Source: Tamarix chinensis
Taxonomy: Eukaryota; Streptophyta; Magnoliopsida; Caryophyllales; Tamaricaceae
Direction: 5' to 3'
Assembly (NCBI GenBank): GCA_030549775.1
Contig: CM060175.1
Span: forward strand, 64,159,245 to 64,223,244
DNA length: 64,000 bases
Position 1 is the stretch's first letter; each line of letters opens with the position of its first letter. The position numbers were made by a program, and so were the translations under genes. The notes under the pieces were generated by a model, which did no database searches, was not told the DNA's origin, and worked only from the letters and a program-made list of their open reading frames with translations. This document shows positions 1 to 11,746 of the stretch, one piece after another.

Positions 1-716
1 TTAAATTTTCAAACCTTAACCAAATCTTTTTATTGTTTTTAAAACTAAACCAAATCATAAAATTATAGATTGATTCGATTTAGTTTGTAATTTGAACTAT
101 ATTGTGCTCACCTTTAACCGTGAAACGTTGCTTGATGAAGTACAAATCTTGTTATATTGCTGAAGATGCCACAAATAGGGATAGTAATATGTTTGATAAG
201 TTAATTTTGAATGATGACTTGTTTGACAAAATTGCTAATTAAAAATAATTATATTAAATAATTATTTATTGTAAGGAGCTCCAAGGAGAAATCCTTGATA
301 AAATTAAAATGGAAGTTTTCTTAAAAACCAAAGATGAAAATTCTCACAATTTACCTCTTGCTTGAAGTTATTTATAAAAAATAATTATTTAGAATAATTA
401 CTTAATTCTTGAAAATTTTTGGGTTAAAAAGTTTTCAAAATAAGTATATACTTGGTATAACAAAAAGTTGCTTATAAATTGAATTTTAGCCTCTCTTTTT
501 TTTTTGGAAAAAGCTTGGTTTGACAATTATTTTTTTACTAGTTTTTAAATTGGTTTTTGAAAAACTATTTCAATATGATTATAACTTATGAATTTTCGGC
601 TAGTTTTTAAGTTAGTTTTGCTAAACATATTTTAAATAATAATCTTAGATAATCAAATAGTTTCAATAAACCTCTTAACTGATTATATTAACGAATGACA
701 CATTCAGATACGAACA
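1..716. other. AT-rich intergenic sequence, nothing recognised
   Basis: The stretch is AT-rich with frequent stops in all frames. No coding similarity, RNA gene or repeat boundary was recognised. Confidence 0.5.
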
Positions 717-731
717 AGAACTAGGTTGAGG

Positions 732-1220
732 AGGTTGCTGTTGTGAGAGACATAGGCATTGGTGTGTATGATCAGTGTGTGTACTGTCAGCAATAACCCG
801 AAACATGGGATCACTTGTTCATCCACTGCCCTTTCACAGTTGTAATCTGGAGGCAAATAAGAAGAATTGCTGGAAGAAGAGATAACATCCAAGATTGACA
901 GCAAGAGATTTAGACTTTGTTGATTAGGTCAAGGTAAAATAGTCATAAAAAGTAAGTTTTGGGAGTCCTTTTTGTATCCTATATTGCCAATGTTTGGTAT
1001 GAGAGGAATTTGAAATTTTTTAAGAATCGAAGTAGGGATGTTGTTCGTCTTGTTCGGGCTGTTGTCATAGTTGTAGTTAGGACAATTAGTACACCCATAT
1101 TTTAAGGCTCAATTTTAAAGGTAGACTAATTTGTAAGATTGTATAGTTTGATAATGTGTATGGTTGTAACTCTTTATTTTCAAAAGTAATAAACTTCTTA
1201 TTTATCAAAAAAAAAAAAAA
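732..1220 (+). mobile_element. 5'-truncated LINE 3' end (zinc-binding RT tail)
   Basis: The plus strand around 775-870 reads as the zinc-binding tail found after LINE reverse transcriptases (Cys-x2-Cys, then HLFIHCPF and VIWRQI), with stops. The piece ends in a run of A (about 1207-1220). It is flanked by imperfect 15-bp direct repeats, AGAACTAGGTTGAGG at 717-731 and AGAGCTAGGTGGAGG at 1221-1235 (13 of 15 identical), which I read as an aged target-site duplication. It is therefore a separate 5'-truncated L1-type insertion, distinct from the two larger LINEs further right. It has no coding capacity. Confidence 0.6.
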
Positions 1221-1235
1221 AGAGCTAGGTGGAGG

Positions 1236-2339
1236 CCGATATCAAATGACGGAGAAATATGCAACAACAAAACAAATCTCGGATAGCCACCCATGACACT
1301 GTCGGACAATACGAGCAGGTCGGGTCGGCGAAGGCGGGGAAGCTCTCGAATTCCATCTGATAGCTTCGATTGGGACCAAATTTATGACGTGATCCAATGG
1401 AAATCTGTAAAATCTAAAAATGTAAAAGTCGTATACCTTTTTCTTTATGTTTTCGATGCAACTTGAATAATCTGCATCTAATTCGGATGACAAAGTCATG
1501 ATTAGACACTGTAGAACGTACCAATATATCCGAAATACTACTGGCAACAGATTCAGGAGCAACGACCGAAACCAGAAAGGAAAAGGGAATAATGCCTCCT
1601 CTTCATCAGTGCATTTAATCCCTATTCACAACAGTAGAGAAGACAGACACGAAGTACTCCATTAAAGGAAACAAAGGAAAGAAGAGGTTAATTGTTTCTT
1701 CATTTATTTTCCTTCATTTACCTTTCCTGCTGTTGAGCCACTATCCCAAATCTCTCTCATGGCTTCAGGAGCCCACTTACTCACCATTCCCGTTCGGCAT
1801 TTTGTCCCAATTTTGGGGTGAATGGCTGAATGCCAGAACATTGAATAACCAGGAAAACGTCCTCCTTAAAGTACCAGGCCGACATCGAATCACGCCAACA
1901 GTTTCATCACCTTAGAGCTTACTGTTAATCAAATGATTTCAACAAGTTTTTAACTTTATTTAATCTCAAAAAAGTTACATGGGCTAATTTTATTAGCGTA
2001 TGGATGAGAAATTTTGAACTTAAAAGGTTTTTAGTTTATTTTTTTTCTTTTTCTTTTTAGTTTGTTTAAGTTTATAAAATACAGGCCAACTTTTAGGTTT
2101 CATCCTTTTGTTTTGGATCTCCAACTCTCAAATACCTTTTCAATTATTCGTGTCAAACATAGGAAGAACAAACTGAGCTACAACTTTGACAATTGAGAAC
2201 ACCATTTACTGAATATAGAAGTACAAAAGCCTTGATTTCGATTTATGGTGCGAAATGTACACAATATATTTATGGTTTTCTAGATGACAAAAAATGAAGC
2301 CGGCAGCATGCGTGAGCTACGAGAAGCAAGAGACTAAGG
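1236..2339. other. Unassigned sequence downstream of the lipase pseudogene
   Basis: This lies 3' of the minus-strand lipase stop codon and probably includes its old 3' UTR (about 2150-2339). A minus-strand frame at 1242-1562 and a plus frame at 1733-1915 are open but match no family I recognise. Minus-strand reading near 1730-1800 is fairly GC-balanced and could be an old exon, but I cannot assign it. Confidence 0.3.
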
Positions 2340-2570
2340 TCAACTGTCGGCAGTATCGCTTCTGGAGTGCTCATCCAGCCAAGCAATAATATCATCAAGA
2401 ACCCGATGTATCATCTCATTCGGTTCTCCTTCAAGAAGAGAATAATAGGAATCTTTATAGAGCTTGAGTTTCTTGCCTTTACTACTTGCTTTTTCATACG
2501 ATGCCTTGCTCACAGATGGATCTGTCACAACGTCTGCCTCTCCGTGTAGGATAAAAAATGGCAGAGAGAC
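2340..2570 (-). pseudogene. Lipase pseudogene terminal exon 7 (catalytic His replaced by Tyr)
   Basis: An intact frame from a TTTGTAG acceptor: VSLPFFILHGEADVVTDPSV, then YEKASSKGKKLKLYKDSYYS, LLEGEP, IIAWLDEH and a TGA stop. HGEAD..TDP carries the catalytic Asp. The family has Y-H-S-L-L-E-G-E-P; here the His codon is a Tyr codon, so even the joined protein would lack its catalytic His. Confidence 0.88.
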
Positions 2571-2871
2571 CTACAAAGATGGAAGTAAGTCAAATTACAA
2601 AGCATCTCGGTAACAATGCGTGCTCTGTCAAGTGTCAACTAATAAATAACCTCCATTCAAATTACACGGTTAATTTTGAAACAATTAAGAAAAGAAAAGA
2701 AAAACAGTAGCAATATACATGGAATGAGGGGACAATATATTCGATCAGTGAAAATGATTGACAAGTGAAGACGCAGTAGAGAAGTATAATATATTTGACA
2801 CAAGAGACAAAAATCTAATGGAATGGGTCTGCACCCAGTGTGCTCAGCGGACAAGGGTTATATGATTCAAT
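2571..2871. other. Remnant of lipase intron 6
   Basis: Non-coding sequence between the exon 7 acceptor and the 5' LTR of the Copia element. Nothing else is recognised. Confidence 0.5.
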
Positions 2872-3377
2872 TGTTGGACAATGGCTTTTTGCTGGTGTGA
2901 GTTTTCCCTTATCCCGTATTGGTGGGAAGGAAGAACTTTTTTTAAATTAAATACTCTTCTATCCATCTTTGTGTTTGAGTTATTGATATGGGCTATAAAA
3001 TAGTGCCGGTGGGTTGGATAACACCACATGCACGAGTCTGCCGACCGCCGCTATCCGTTTGATCTAGGCTTATTTGCATAGGCAGGTGGATGGTTTATGG
3101 TTTGAGCTAGCCCAACATTCTTTTAACTAAAAATTTTATTATGTTTTTATCCTTCTCTTCTTATTGAATAATTAACGGTTCTTTCCCGCTTCACTTTGAG
3201 CGCTTTCAACAAAAGTTCTTCATGTGCCATTAGTGGACCGATTCTTAAGGAATTGGTGGATGTGAGTGAGAATGATTTGTTCTCAGGGCAACAATTTTTG
3301 ATAGGTATTTTCGTTGATTCCATTCATTAATTCTTTGTCCTCATAGTTTTCTATTATTGCGTATATTTATTCCAACA
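2872..3377 (+). repeat. Probable 5' LTR of the Copia element
   Basis: It begins TGTTGGACAATGG and ends TATTTATTCCAACA, the usual TGTTGG...CCAACA LTR termini. The last 79 bases (3299-3377) match 7730-7808 closely. The bases after 3377 (ATCTGAAGC) resemble a decayed initiator-Met primer site. The left limit is inferred from the terminus only. Confidence 0.55.
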
Positions 3378-3659
3378 ATCTGAAGCAAATTATATATTAT
3401 ACGGAGTAATTATCTTTTGGTTATTTGGTGCTATGATTGGGGAATTAATTTTTGGTTATTTAATTGTCTTCGAATGTTGTGGTTAATTGTTCGGTCTTGT
3501 GGATTAAGTCTCCCAAATTGTTGTGCCTCACTAATAATCATGAGATCTCATTTTTTTTGCCTTGGTATTAATTGTCGGTAGTCTCATTCAGTTCAACAAA
3601 TGTGGTTCATAATCCAACCTTATTAATTTTTTTTTCTGCTGAATCACATTGGTTTTATT

Positions 3660-4530
3660 GATTTCGGTACTAAGAGATATGGTTGCAGTTGCTTTAAAAA
3701 TTATTCCAGATATGTCTATGGTCAAACCACTTGACAACACAATTACTGTCGATAGTCACAAAGGGTCCTAATTCTAGTCAAAGCTCTTGATGTTAGCTAT
3801 GTTTTGATGACTCGTCCACCTATCGAAGATGGTGCTACAACAACTCCCACCACTACTCCAATCACTCTTGCAACAAAGAAATCATACAAAGAAGATAAGG
3901 AAAAATATGATAGTGATAACAAAATAGTGCGGGGTCATTTGTTGTCTCATATGACGAACAAGTTGTTCGATACTTACTTTGACTTAAGTTTTGCTAAGGA
4001 GATTTGGGATTCAATGAAGAAGAGGTATGGGTCTAATGAAGCTGGTATGGAGGATATATGATTGGAAACTTCTTGAAATTTCATATAGTTGATAACAAGC
4101 CCATCATGGAGCAAATGCACGATTTCGAGAACTTGATTGCTGATGTCATAACTGAAGGGATGAAAATATGTGAAACATTCCAAGCTAATATTTTGCTAGA
4201 AAAGTTTCCTACTTCTTAGAATGATTATCGGAACAACCTGAAGCATAAGAAAAGAGATTTGACTTTAACAAATCTAATTAATCACATGAGGATTGAAGAG
4301 GCCAGCTGAATGAAAGATAAGCATGTTTCTTATTCTGTTAATTCTGTTGATGCTAACTTGGTTGTCTGTAGTGTTGAAAAAGATAGGTTCAAAGGTAAGG
4401 AAAAAATGACTCAGAAGAGAGGATAATAGAATAATCCATCAAACTTAAAAAAAGGGGGGATAAGATGCAGAAGAAGAAAGTAACATGCTATGTCTGTGGG
4501 AATACAGGTCATAAGGCATATCAATGCTAC
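3660..4530 (+). pseudogene. Copia gag with CCHC zinc knuckle, broken
   Basis: A UBN2-type gag reads HLLSHMTNKLFDTYFDL, AKEIWDSMKKRYG, then after a frameshift NFLKFHIVDNKPIMEQ and LLEKFPTS-stop. The knuckle CYVCGNTGHKAYQC is at 4486-4527, with correct C-x2-C-x4-H-x4-C spacing. Several stops make it non-functional. Confidence 0.75.
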
Positions 4531-4639
4531 AAGAGATAGGGTCAAAGAAGTCAAACTCAGGAAGCTCCTACACCTCCATCTCTTTAGGTTAATGTTGCTG
4601 AAGTTGAGGATGCGATAGTTGTTGTGGTGAAAGTTAGCT

Positions 4640-5640
4640 TGGTGAACAACAGGGCAGATTGGATTCTTGACATAGATGCTTCAAAGCATCTGTATTCTAA
4701 TAGAGAGATATTCAGCCAATTCGAGGATGCTGATTAGGGCAAACTAGTCTACATGGGCAACCAAGCCACAATAGGAGTTCTTGGCAAGGGAAAGGTTTTA
4801 CTAAAACTTTATTTTAGAAAGAAACTATCATTGAGTGACATTTCCTTTGTACCTTTCCTATGTAGGAACTTAGTTTCTGGAATTTTGTTGATTAGAACTA
4901 ACATGAAACTCATATTTGATGCTGATATAGTAGTAATAACTAAAAATAGGGTATTTGTAGGAAATGGATATTTAGTTTATGGTATGTTTGTACCGAACAC
5001 TATTCAATTTGTTTTGAATGAAATGGCTTATGCTAGTTCTACTTATTTGTGTGAGTCTATTGATATTTGTTATGGTAGGCTAGGGCATGTGACATAGCTT
5101 CCTTGAACAAACTTAAAAGTTTGAAATTAATTAACATGACAGACACAAATTATGAGAAGTGTTCTATTTGTGTGGAAGATAAGTTTACTAGAAAGCTGTT
5201 TAAACATGTCACAAATAGAACAAATGAACCACTTGAATTAGTCCATACAGACTTAGTGGATTTTAAGAACACATAAAGTAGAGGGGATAAACGGTATTAT
5301 GTGACCATTATTGATGATTACTCGAGATATACTAAGGTTTACCTCCTTAGATCTATAGATGAGACCAAATATATGTTCTTAAAACATAAAGCATAAGTCA
5401 AGAATTGGTTAGACCGTAAGATAAATAGGCTTAGGTTTGACACGGGTGGTGAATATGGAACTAGCTTTCTAAAGGAATTATGTGATAGTCATGGTATTAC
5501 TCATGATACCAGTGCCCCTTATACCCTACAAGAGAATGATGTAGTTGAAAGGAAAAATAGGACTCTGAAAGAAATAATGAATGCTATGCTTTTGAGTTCT
5601 AGTATGTCTGACCATATGTGGAGGAATTTATTTTGTCTGC
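4640..5640 (+). pseudogene. Copia protease and integrase region, broken
   Basis: RADWILDIDASKHLYSN is the aspartic protease site; the family D-S/T-G-A-S has become DIDAS. A pre-integrase segment (GRLGH, later CSICVEDK) follows. The integrase then reads LVHTDLVDF, IIDDYSRYTKVYLL, FDTGGEYGTSFL and NDVVERKNRTLKEIMNAM, so the D, D and GGEY blocks are visible. Stops interrupt at several places. Confidence 0.75.
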
Positions 5641-6224
5641 TTGCTATATTTTAAATTATATTCCTCATAAAAGGCTAGATAAAACACTATATAATCTATG
5701 GAAAGGGTTTGCACCTAACCTAACAATTTTAAAAGTGTGGGGGTGTCTAGCTAAGGTTGGCTTATCTAATTTTTTAAGGACTACCATAGGAACTAAAACA
5801 TTTGACTGTGAATTTATTGGTTATGCTCAGAACAATGCCACCTATAGATTCTTATGATTAAGTGATCATTCTATTTGTGAATCCATAAATGCAAAGTTCT
5901 TTAAAAATGTGTTTCCCATGAGAAAGAATGGATGTGATATTGTTATTTCTTCTAATACTGCTCCTATGCCTTTGATTATGTCTTCTCCATATATTGCTAT
6001 AAATGATGAGGTTGTTAGTGAACCAAGGAAAAGAAAAAGATGTAGGATAGAAACTAGTTTTGGACCTGATTTCATGACTACTTTTCTTATTAAGAATGAT
6101 GATATAGATAGGATAAATGAGGGACTTTATGTCTGCCTTTTTAATTGAAGAAGACCCTAAATCATATAATGAAGCAGTAACTTCAGTTAATGCTAGTTTC
6201 TAGAAAGAAGCAATTAAAAATTAG

Positions 6225-7090
6225 CTAGATTTGATAATGTATAATCATACATGGGATTTAGTCGATATGCTAAAAGGGAGTAAACCAATTAAATATAAAT
6301 GGGTCTTTAAAAAGAAATTGATAACCAATGGAACCATTAATAATTTTAAGTCTTGTTTGATGGTTGTACGTTACAAACAAAAGAAAGAGGTTGAGCTTTA
6401 TTTTATGCTTATTCTCTTGTAACTAAGATTTCCACTGTACATTCTTTAGTCACCTTAGCTAATATCCATGGATTTGTAGTTCATCAAATAGATGTTAAAA
6501 CTTCATTTTTAAATGGTGACTTTTCCTTGAGTCAGTCACACTATGTTGATAAAATATTAAAAAAAAATATTAATTGTCATAATGAATTACTTGTGAAAAC
6601 TCCCTATGATTCTAGCATTCATTTGAAAAAGAACCAAAGTTCTAGTTTTTTACAAGAAGAATATGCTAAAATCATAGATAGTGTGATGTTCTTCATGAAT
6701 TGTACTAGACTTGACATTGCATATATTATGAGTTGACTAAGTCAGTATACTCACAACCTGGATAGAGATCAATGGATTGCACTTTGTCGTTTACTTAAGA
6801 TACCTTAAAGGTACTAAGGAATGTCGTTTGCATTTTTGTAAATTTTCAACCATGTTAGAATGATTTACTTATGCTAATTAAATTTCAGATAACGATGAGG
6901 TCAGTTCCACCAGTGGATATGTTTTCACATTGGGAGGATGAGTTGTGTCGTGAAAGTTTACTAAGCATACTTGTATTGCTTGGTCTATAATAGAGTCCAA
7001 GTTAATTTCTCTTGAGTTAGTTGATCAAGAGGCAGAAAGGTTGAGGAACTTGTTAGTTGATGCACCATTATGAAGGAAACCATATGTATT
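6225..7090 (+). pseudogene. Copia RT and RNase H remnant lacking the YVDD block
   Basis: The RT start is visible as TWDLVDMLKGSKPIKYKWVF and VHQIDVKTSFLNGDF. At about 6520 the sequence jumps directly to LSQSHYVDKILKK, which lies well beyond the YVDD catalytic motif in intact elements. An internal deletion thus removed the RT core. RNase H traces (a SWKS-like segment, then an IARST-like one) follow near 6950-7000 with stops. Confidence 0.75.
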
Positions 7091-7729
7091 AGTTTCCTTA
7101 CATTGTGATTCATAGATAACTATTTGTGTTGCCAATAACAATGTGTACAATGGTAAAAGGAGACACATTCATGTGAGACTCATTTCTATAAGGTAACTGT
7201 TGAGGAATGGGGTGATCTTTTTAGAGCTTGTCAGAACAGAGAGAAATCTGATAGATCCATTTACAAAGGGTCTAACGAGGAGAGTTGTCCTTGAGTCGTC
7301 GAGGGTGATGGGGCTTAAGCCTCTGAGTTAAGGAAAGTATGGTAGATACTATTCGTAGTCAGACAAAGCCATATGATCACTCTATTGCACTACATTTCCA
7401 TCCCTATGGTGTGTGGTAGTACTATGTGGATAGGTTGAGCTTAGACTCTTGATGAGTTCATAGTCCTATTCTTTAGTGGTCCTAGAGAGACAAACTTGAT
7501 AAACTCATTGCTCGATTGATATGAGGTTGATCATACTTATACTCTTAATGAATCCATAGTAATATGCTTTTAATAAATCCATAGTCATACTCTTCAATTT
7601 CAAATGTATGAGATCAGAGGGTTGTTATGTCAACTTTGAAGGTGAACCGACAATTGTGGGATTATACTTGAGGTCCGACTATAATTCGCTTTAGGGCAGC
7701 GTTTATAGTCGCAACCCATCAATAATTTT

Positions 7730-7808
7730 TGATAAGTATTTTTTTCGATTCCATTCATTAATTCTTTGTCCTCGTAATTTTCTATTAATGCATATATTTA
7801 TTCCAACA
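7730..7808 (+). repeat. Truncated 3' LTR of the Copia element
   Basis: A direct repeat of the end of the 5' LTR (TGATA.GTATTTT..., ending TTCCAACA). The upstream part of the LTR and the polypurine tract are not found, so a deletion removed them. Confidence 0.65.
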
Positions 7809-7824
7809 TAAAGATATTACAAAC

Positions 7825-7884
7825 CTCTCACGGTTGAATCGCTATCTCTTGTGCTATATTGAGTAACTCAACACCTGTCCCCAA
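7825..7884 (-). pseudogene. Lipase pseudogene exon 6, 3' part
   Basis: It continues the interrupted exon from the other target copy (7870-7884) as GTGVELLNIAQEIAIQP, then TGA, GAG and a GTTTGT donor at 7824. Joined to exon 7 it gives EV-SLP, as in the family. The 3' LTR of the Copia element ends only 16 bp away at 7808. Confidence 0.78.
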
Positions 7885-7984
7885 TCTTCACTAGCGCAAT
7901 CTAGGAGTGGAGGTCTAATTATTAGATGAGATATGCAACGTTTTGGTATTTGGGATTCCAGAATTGGTAGTAGGTGGATTCTGA

Positions 7985-8480
7985 TTGAAGGATGTTTAGC
8001 CCCACTTTAGTGTGCAGTGCTTCTTGTATATGGGTATTATGATTTAAGAGAAAGGAAGGAATTGTGGGAAGAGTTGTGGTATGTGGGGCAACAGTGTAGT
8101 AGGTCGTTATTGGTGATGGGAGATTTTAATGAGATTAGAAGGCAAAGTGAAAGGAAAGGGGGATGGCAGATAGTAGCAGTGTTAGTTCCTTTAATGAGTG
8201 GATTGATAGGATAAGGCTCATTGCTTTTGCCCCTTTAAATGTGAAGTTTTCTTGGCATAAGGCCGGTTCGGCTAGTCTTTTGGATCGGTTCTTAATTGAC
8301 CCATCTTGGTTCTCTGTGTTCTCAAATCTTTTTTGCTTAGGATTAGGACGACCTTTATTAGACCAAAATCCTATTCGTCTCTGTATTAAGAGTTGTGGGG
8401 ATGGGATTAAGCCTTTCAGATCTTGGGACATGTGGTTTTCTCACCCACAGTTTCATGGCTTCTTGGCAAAATGCTTGGCC
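7985..8480 (+). pseudogene. LINE endonuclease C-terminal part (element at 7.9 kb)
   Basis: Fragments read LLVMGDFNEIRR, NVKFSWHKAGSASLLDRF and DQNPIRL. The last corresponds to the SDHNPI active-site block; the D-H pair is lost. The N-terminal half of the endonuclease is absent through 5' truncation. Confidence 0.7.
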
Positions 8481-8734
8481 AAGCTTGAGGGAAGTTCCTG
8501 CTAGAATAAACTAAAGGAGATGAAGAGTATACTGAGAGAATGGAACAAGGAAGTGTTAGGGGATATTCAATCGAAGATCAAGATGCTTGAGTTTGAATTG
8601 GAGAAGTTGGATGTCACAGATAATGATGATAATTGTGATGAAGTGATGCTTACTAGAAGGGCAGCTCTGAAAAAGCAGTTATGGAAATGGCATAAGAGGA
8701 AAGAAGATGTAGGTCTCTAGGGTAAGAGGTTTTA

Positions 8735-10170
8735 AAGAAAGAGATAGAAACACAAGATTCCTCTACACCGTTGCTATTGTGAGGAAGAAGCAAGCTATCA
8801 TCAGTAGGCTCATGGAGAAGGACAAGGTGATTTTAGATCCGTCAAGGATTAAGGAGGTAATCATATCCTAATTCAAAGGCTTGTATAATCAGTCGGATCC
8901 AAAGGTGGTCTGGGCATGTGATCCTCTTAAAGCTCCAGGGTACGATGGGTATCATATGAATTTTATTTGAAAGATATGGGGGTCATTGGGGAGGAGTTCA
9001 CTGATTTAGTCCTGGAATTCTTCCATTCAAGTAGGATGCCACACACTCTTAATACCACATTGCTTACTTTGATACCCAAAGTGGAGGAGGCGGAGGAGGT
9101 TAGTCAGTTTAGACCTATCAGCTTAATAGGGTGTATTTATAAGGTGATCTCGAAGATTCTGGCTCATAGATTGAAACGGGTGGTTGATAGCTTGGTTAGC
9201 AATTCCCAGTTGGCTTTCATCGAAGGCAGAAGCATTCTTGATGGTGCCCTAGTATCCAACAATATTGTTCAGTGATCTAAGAAGAAGAAGGGATCGAAAG
9301 GGGTGATGATTAAGTTGGACTTTCAAAAGGCATATGACAGCATCATATGGGAGTTCATGGATAGTTTTAGGCATCATGGGCTTTGGGAATGTATGGAGAG
9401 GATGAATAAAGGAGTGTATTTCAACTGCCAGTATTTTAATTCTTGTTAATAGGTTACCTTCCACTCCTTTCAAGATGAGAAGGGGTCTCAGGCAAGGGGA
9501 TACCATTTCCCCTTTTCTATTCGTACTGGCGGTTGAGGCGTTTAATTAGCTTATCAAAAGAGGTGTGGATAAAGGTCTGATCCAAGGCTTAAAAGTGGGG
9601 AAAGATAAGTGTGAAGTAACCCATCTTCAATTCGCGGATGACACTATGATTTTCTGTGGGGCATCTCTTGAGAATATAAGAAATTGGAGAATATTGATAG
9701 ACTGTTTCTATTTGCTGTCAAGCTTGAGTGTTAACTTTGCAAAGTGTGAACTTATAGGTATTAGAGTGGATGCACAATTTCAAAAGAAAGCTATAGAGAT
9801 TATGAACTGTAAGATCAACTCTCTGCCAATTAATTACCTTAGCCTCCCATTGGGTTTGTAAACCAGTGGTTGACAAGATTAAACAAAGGTTGGTTGGGTG
9901 GAAGTCAAAAATCCTTTCAAGAGTAGGGAAATTGGTTTTGATAAAAAGTGTCTTGAACAACTTGCCTTTGTACTACATGAGTTTATTCATAATTCCAAAA
10001 GGGGTGGTGAAGGAGATTATTAGTGCCCAAAGGAACTTCTTCTGGAGTGGTAGTGGGGACAGGAAGAAGCTACTGTAGGTTAGATGGAGTGTGATCCAGA
10101 GACCTAAAACCCTAGGTAGCTTGGGTGTTGGAAACTTAATTATGAGGAATAATGCATTATTATTCAAATG
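8735..10170 (+). pseudogene. LINE reverse transcriptase (element at 7.9 kb), broken
   Basis: Plus-strand blocks: LKAPGYDGYH, PISLIGCIYKVISKILAHRL, AFIEGRSILDGAL, KLDFQKAYDSI (motif A with Asp at 9318-9320), GLRQGDTISPFLF, THLQFADDTMIF (motif C, FADD). The motifs lie in several frames, separated by stops, with a deletion near 8900 relative to the sister element. Confidence 0.8.
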
Positions 10171-11190
10171 ATGGTGGAGGTTCTATACCATAGAGGGGGC
10201 GTCTTGGAAAAGAATTATCTCCTCCATTTATTCTGGTGACCATTTAGTAAGTTTAGAGATTCTGGATCAAATAAGAGGGTGGACCCCGTAGGTGGATATT
10301 GTTAAAATTGGACGGACGAACCTTATTCTTAATTCAGGGCTAAAGATTATTCTCGGAGATGGTAGAAGTGTTAGGTTTTGGAACGATAACTGAATGGGGT
10401 AGGGTCCCTTGAAAAACTTATTTCCGTCACTTTTTATGGTTTTAGGTCAACAGAAAGAAAAAAGGTAGCAGAAATGGGCTTTTGGGACGGGGCACAGTGG
10501 ATCTGGCAACTTTGGTGGAGGTGATGCCTTTTCTCTTAAGAGGAAATCCAAGTGGAACAGATGGAAAGTCTGATCAAGCAGTTTGACTTGAGTAAGGATA
10601 GGAAGGATATGATTAGTTAGGCATATGATGATAAGGGGGTATTTTCTGTTAGATTCTTTTGTGAGGCCTCTTATCAGAGTTTACATAGGGATGAATCGAG
10701 CAGTAGCACCTTCAACAGGTTTTGGATCGGCATAGAACCACCGAAGATCAAACTTATTACTTGGTTCGTAGTTCAGCAAAGACTTAACATAAGAGATAGA
10801 CTTGCTAGGCTTGATATTGTTGGTATAAGGGAGTTAGGATACCCTTTTTGCAAGATTAAGTAAGAATCAGTCAACCATGTCTTCCTGCATTGTACTATGA
10901 TGGGGAAGATCTAGTATGAGATTTGCGATTGGCTCAGATGCACGTGGGTGATGCAGAGATCCACTGAGGATAATGTTGTTGTTTGGTTAGGAGGTAAAAG
11001 AAAGGATATAAAGGGGGAAATTTGGATCACAGCATTCTTGATAATAATAGGAACTATTTGGGAATTCAAAAATAAGACAATATTTGAAAGTCATCAAGTT
11101 TGTATAAGATGGATGGTTATGTTTATTAAATCAAGAATAAAAGAGGAGTTTCTTTACAGAATCGATAAGATGGTTCACAAAGTGTAAGCT
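10171..11190 (+). pseudogene. LINE C-terminal region with zinc-binding domain (element at 7.9 kb)
   Basis: Downstream of RT the frame shows blocks parallel to those of the sister LINE: PPKIKLITWFVVQQRLN, ELGYPFCKIK, SVNHVFLHCTMMGK and KTIFESHQVCIRWMV. This is the zf-RVT region seen in plant L1-type elements. Multiple stops. Confidence 0.7.
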
Positions 11191-11301
11191 TTCTTGTAAT
11201 TTGGGGGTTCAGAAGGGAGGTTCATTCTTTAGTTTGCCATCTTTACTTCTGTTGTTCTAATTTTTTGTAATCTTTCCTCTCAAGTATCAAAAAGAAAAAA
11301 A

Positions 11302-11358
11302 AACACCTGTCCCCAAGCGTGCTCTATCCTTGTAGGAAAGGACATTATAGGTCGTCAG
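11302..11358 (-). pseudogene. Lipase pseudogene exon 6, 5' part
   Basis: It encodes LTTYNVLSYKDRARLGTG, matching the family block LTAYNVIAYKDKPRLRTA. The acceptor is degraded (AAT where CAG is expected). The end at 11302-11316 (AACACCTGTCCCCAA) is the target duplication of the LINE at 7885-11301. Confidence 0.78.
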
Positions 11359-11614
11359 ATTCACAAATGACAGAAAAATGGGGAATGTTCAGTTGTGTGG
11401 AAACAAGTAAAAGAGGGAATGGCTAATCTAGAGGGCACTTGACTTAAGACCAAATAATCTCCTCAAGAAGCTCGGGAGATTGATATTTCTATACCATAAG
11501 TATTGTTGTCGGCCCTCCAATACCAACAAGAACATCCTAATTCAAGAGAAAGACAGTACCTCTTCCCAAGACTTTATAAAAGAAGAATAGGCCAGAAAAG
11601 AGCAAGACACGTAC
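11359..11614. other. Lipase intron 5 remnant
   Basis: Between the exon 5 donor and the exon 6 acceptor. Short open frames here (for example 11503-11614) are not recognised as coding and fit an intron. Confidence 0.5.
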
Positions 11615-11746
11615 TATTTCTTTCTTTCCTCAGAAAGCCATTGCAGCTAAATCTTTATCCGGAACTAACTTCGACCGCGGAAGAACTTTAGCTATGCCCA
11701 TAAGTAGCTTGATCACTATCCACGGAGGGCACACGCCATCTGCAAT
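11615..11746 (-). pseudogene. Lipase pseudogene exon 5 (TGA near the end)
   Basis: The acceptor ATATAG precedes IADGVCPPWIVIKLLMGIAK, then VLPRSKLVPDKDLAAMAF, a conserved block of plant monoacylglycerol lipases. TGA follows where the family has Arg (CGA to TGA would explain it), then GKKEI and a GTACGT donor at 11614. Confidence 0.85.

Larger units (their letters stand above)
2872..7808 (+). mobile_element. Decayed Ty1/Copia LTR retrotransposon
   Basis: Plus-strand order: LTR, gag with a CCHC knuckle, protease, integrase, RT, RNase H, LTR, which is the Copia order (integrase before RT). All domains carry stops or frameshifts. The left end TGTTGGACAATGG (2872) and the end TTATTCCAACA (to 3377) frame a likely 506-bp 5' LTR. 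Only the last about 80 bp of it recurs at the right end (7730-7808), so the 3' LTR is truncated. The expected 5-bp duplication is not preserved (TCAAT against TAAAG). It is inserted in intron 6 of the lipase, in the opposite orientation to the gene. Confidence 0.8.
7885..11301 (+). mobile_element. 5'-truncated L1-type LINE inside lipase exon 6
   Basis: The element begins within the endonuclease domain and ends in an A-rich tail (about 11288-11301). It is flanked by a perfect 15-bp target duplication, AACACCTGTCCCCAA at 7870-7884 and 11302-11316. Its sequence parallels the larger LINE at 11914-17567 from the endonuclease to the tail, so both belong to one family. The reading frame is broken by many stops and frameshifts. 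Confidence 0.88.
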
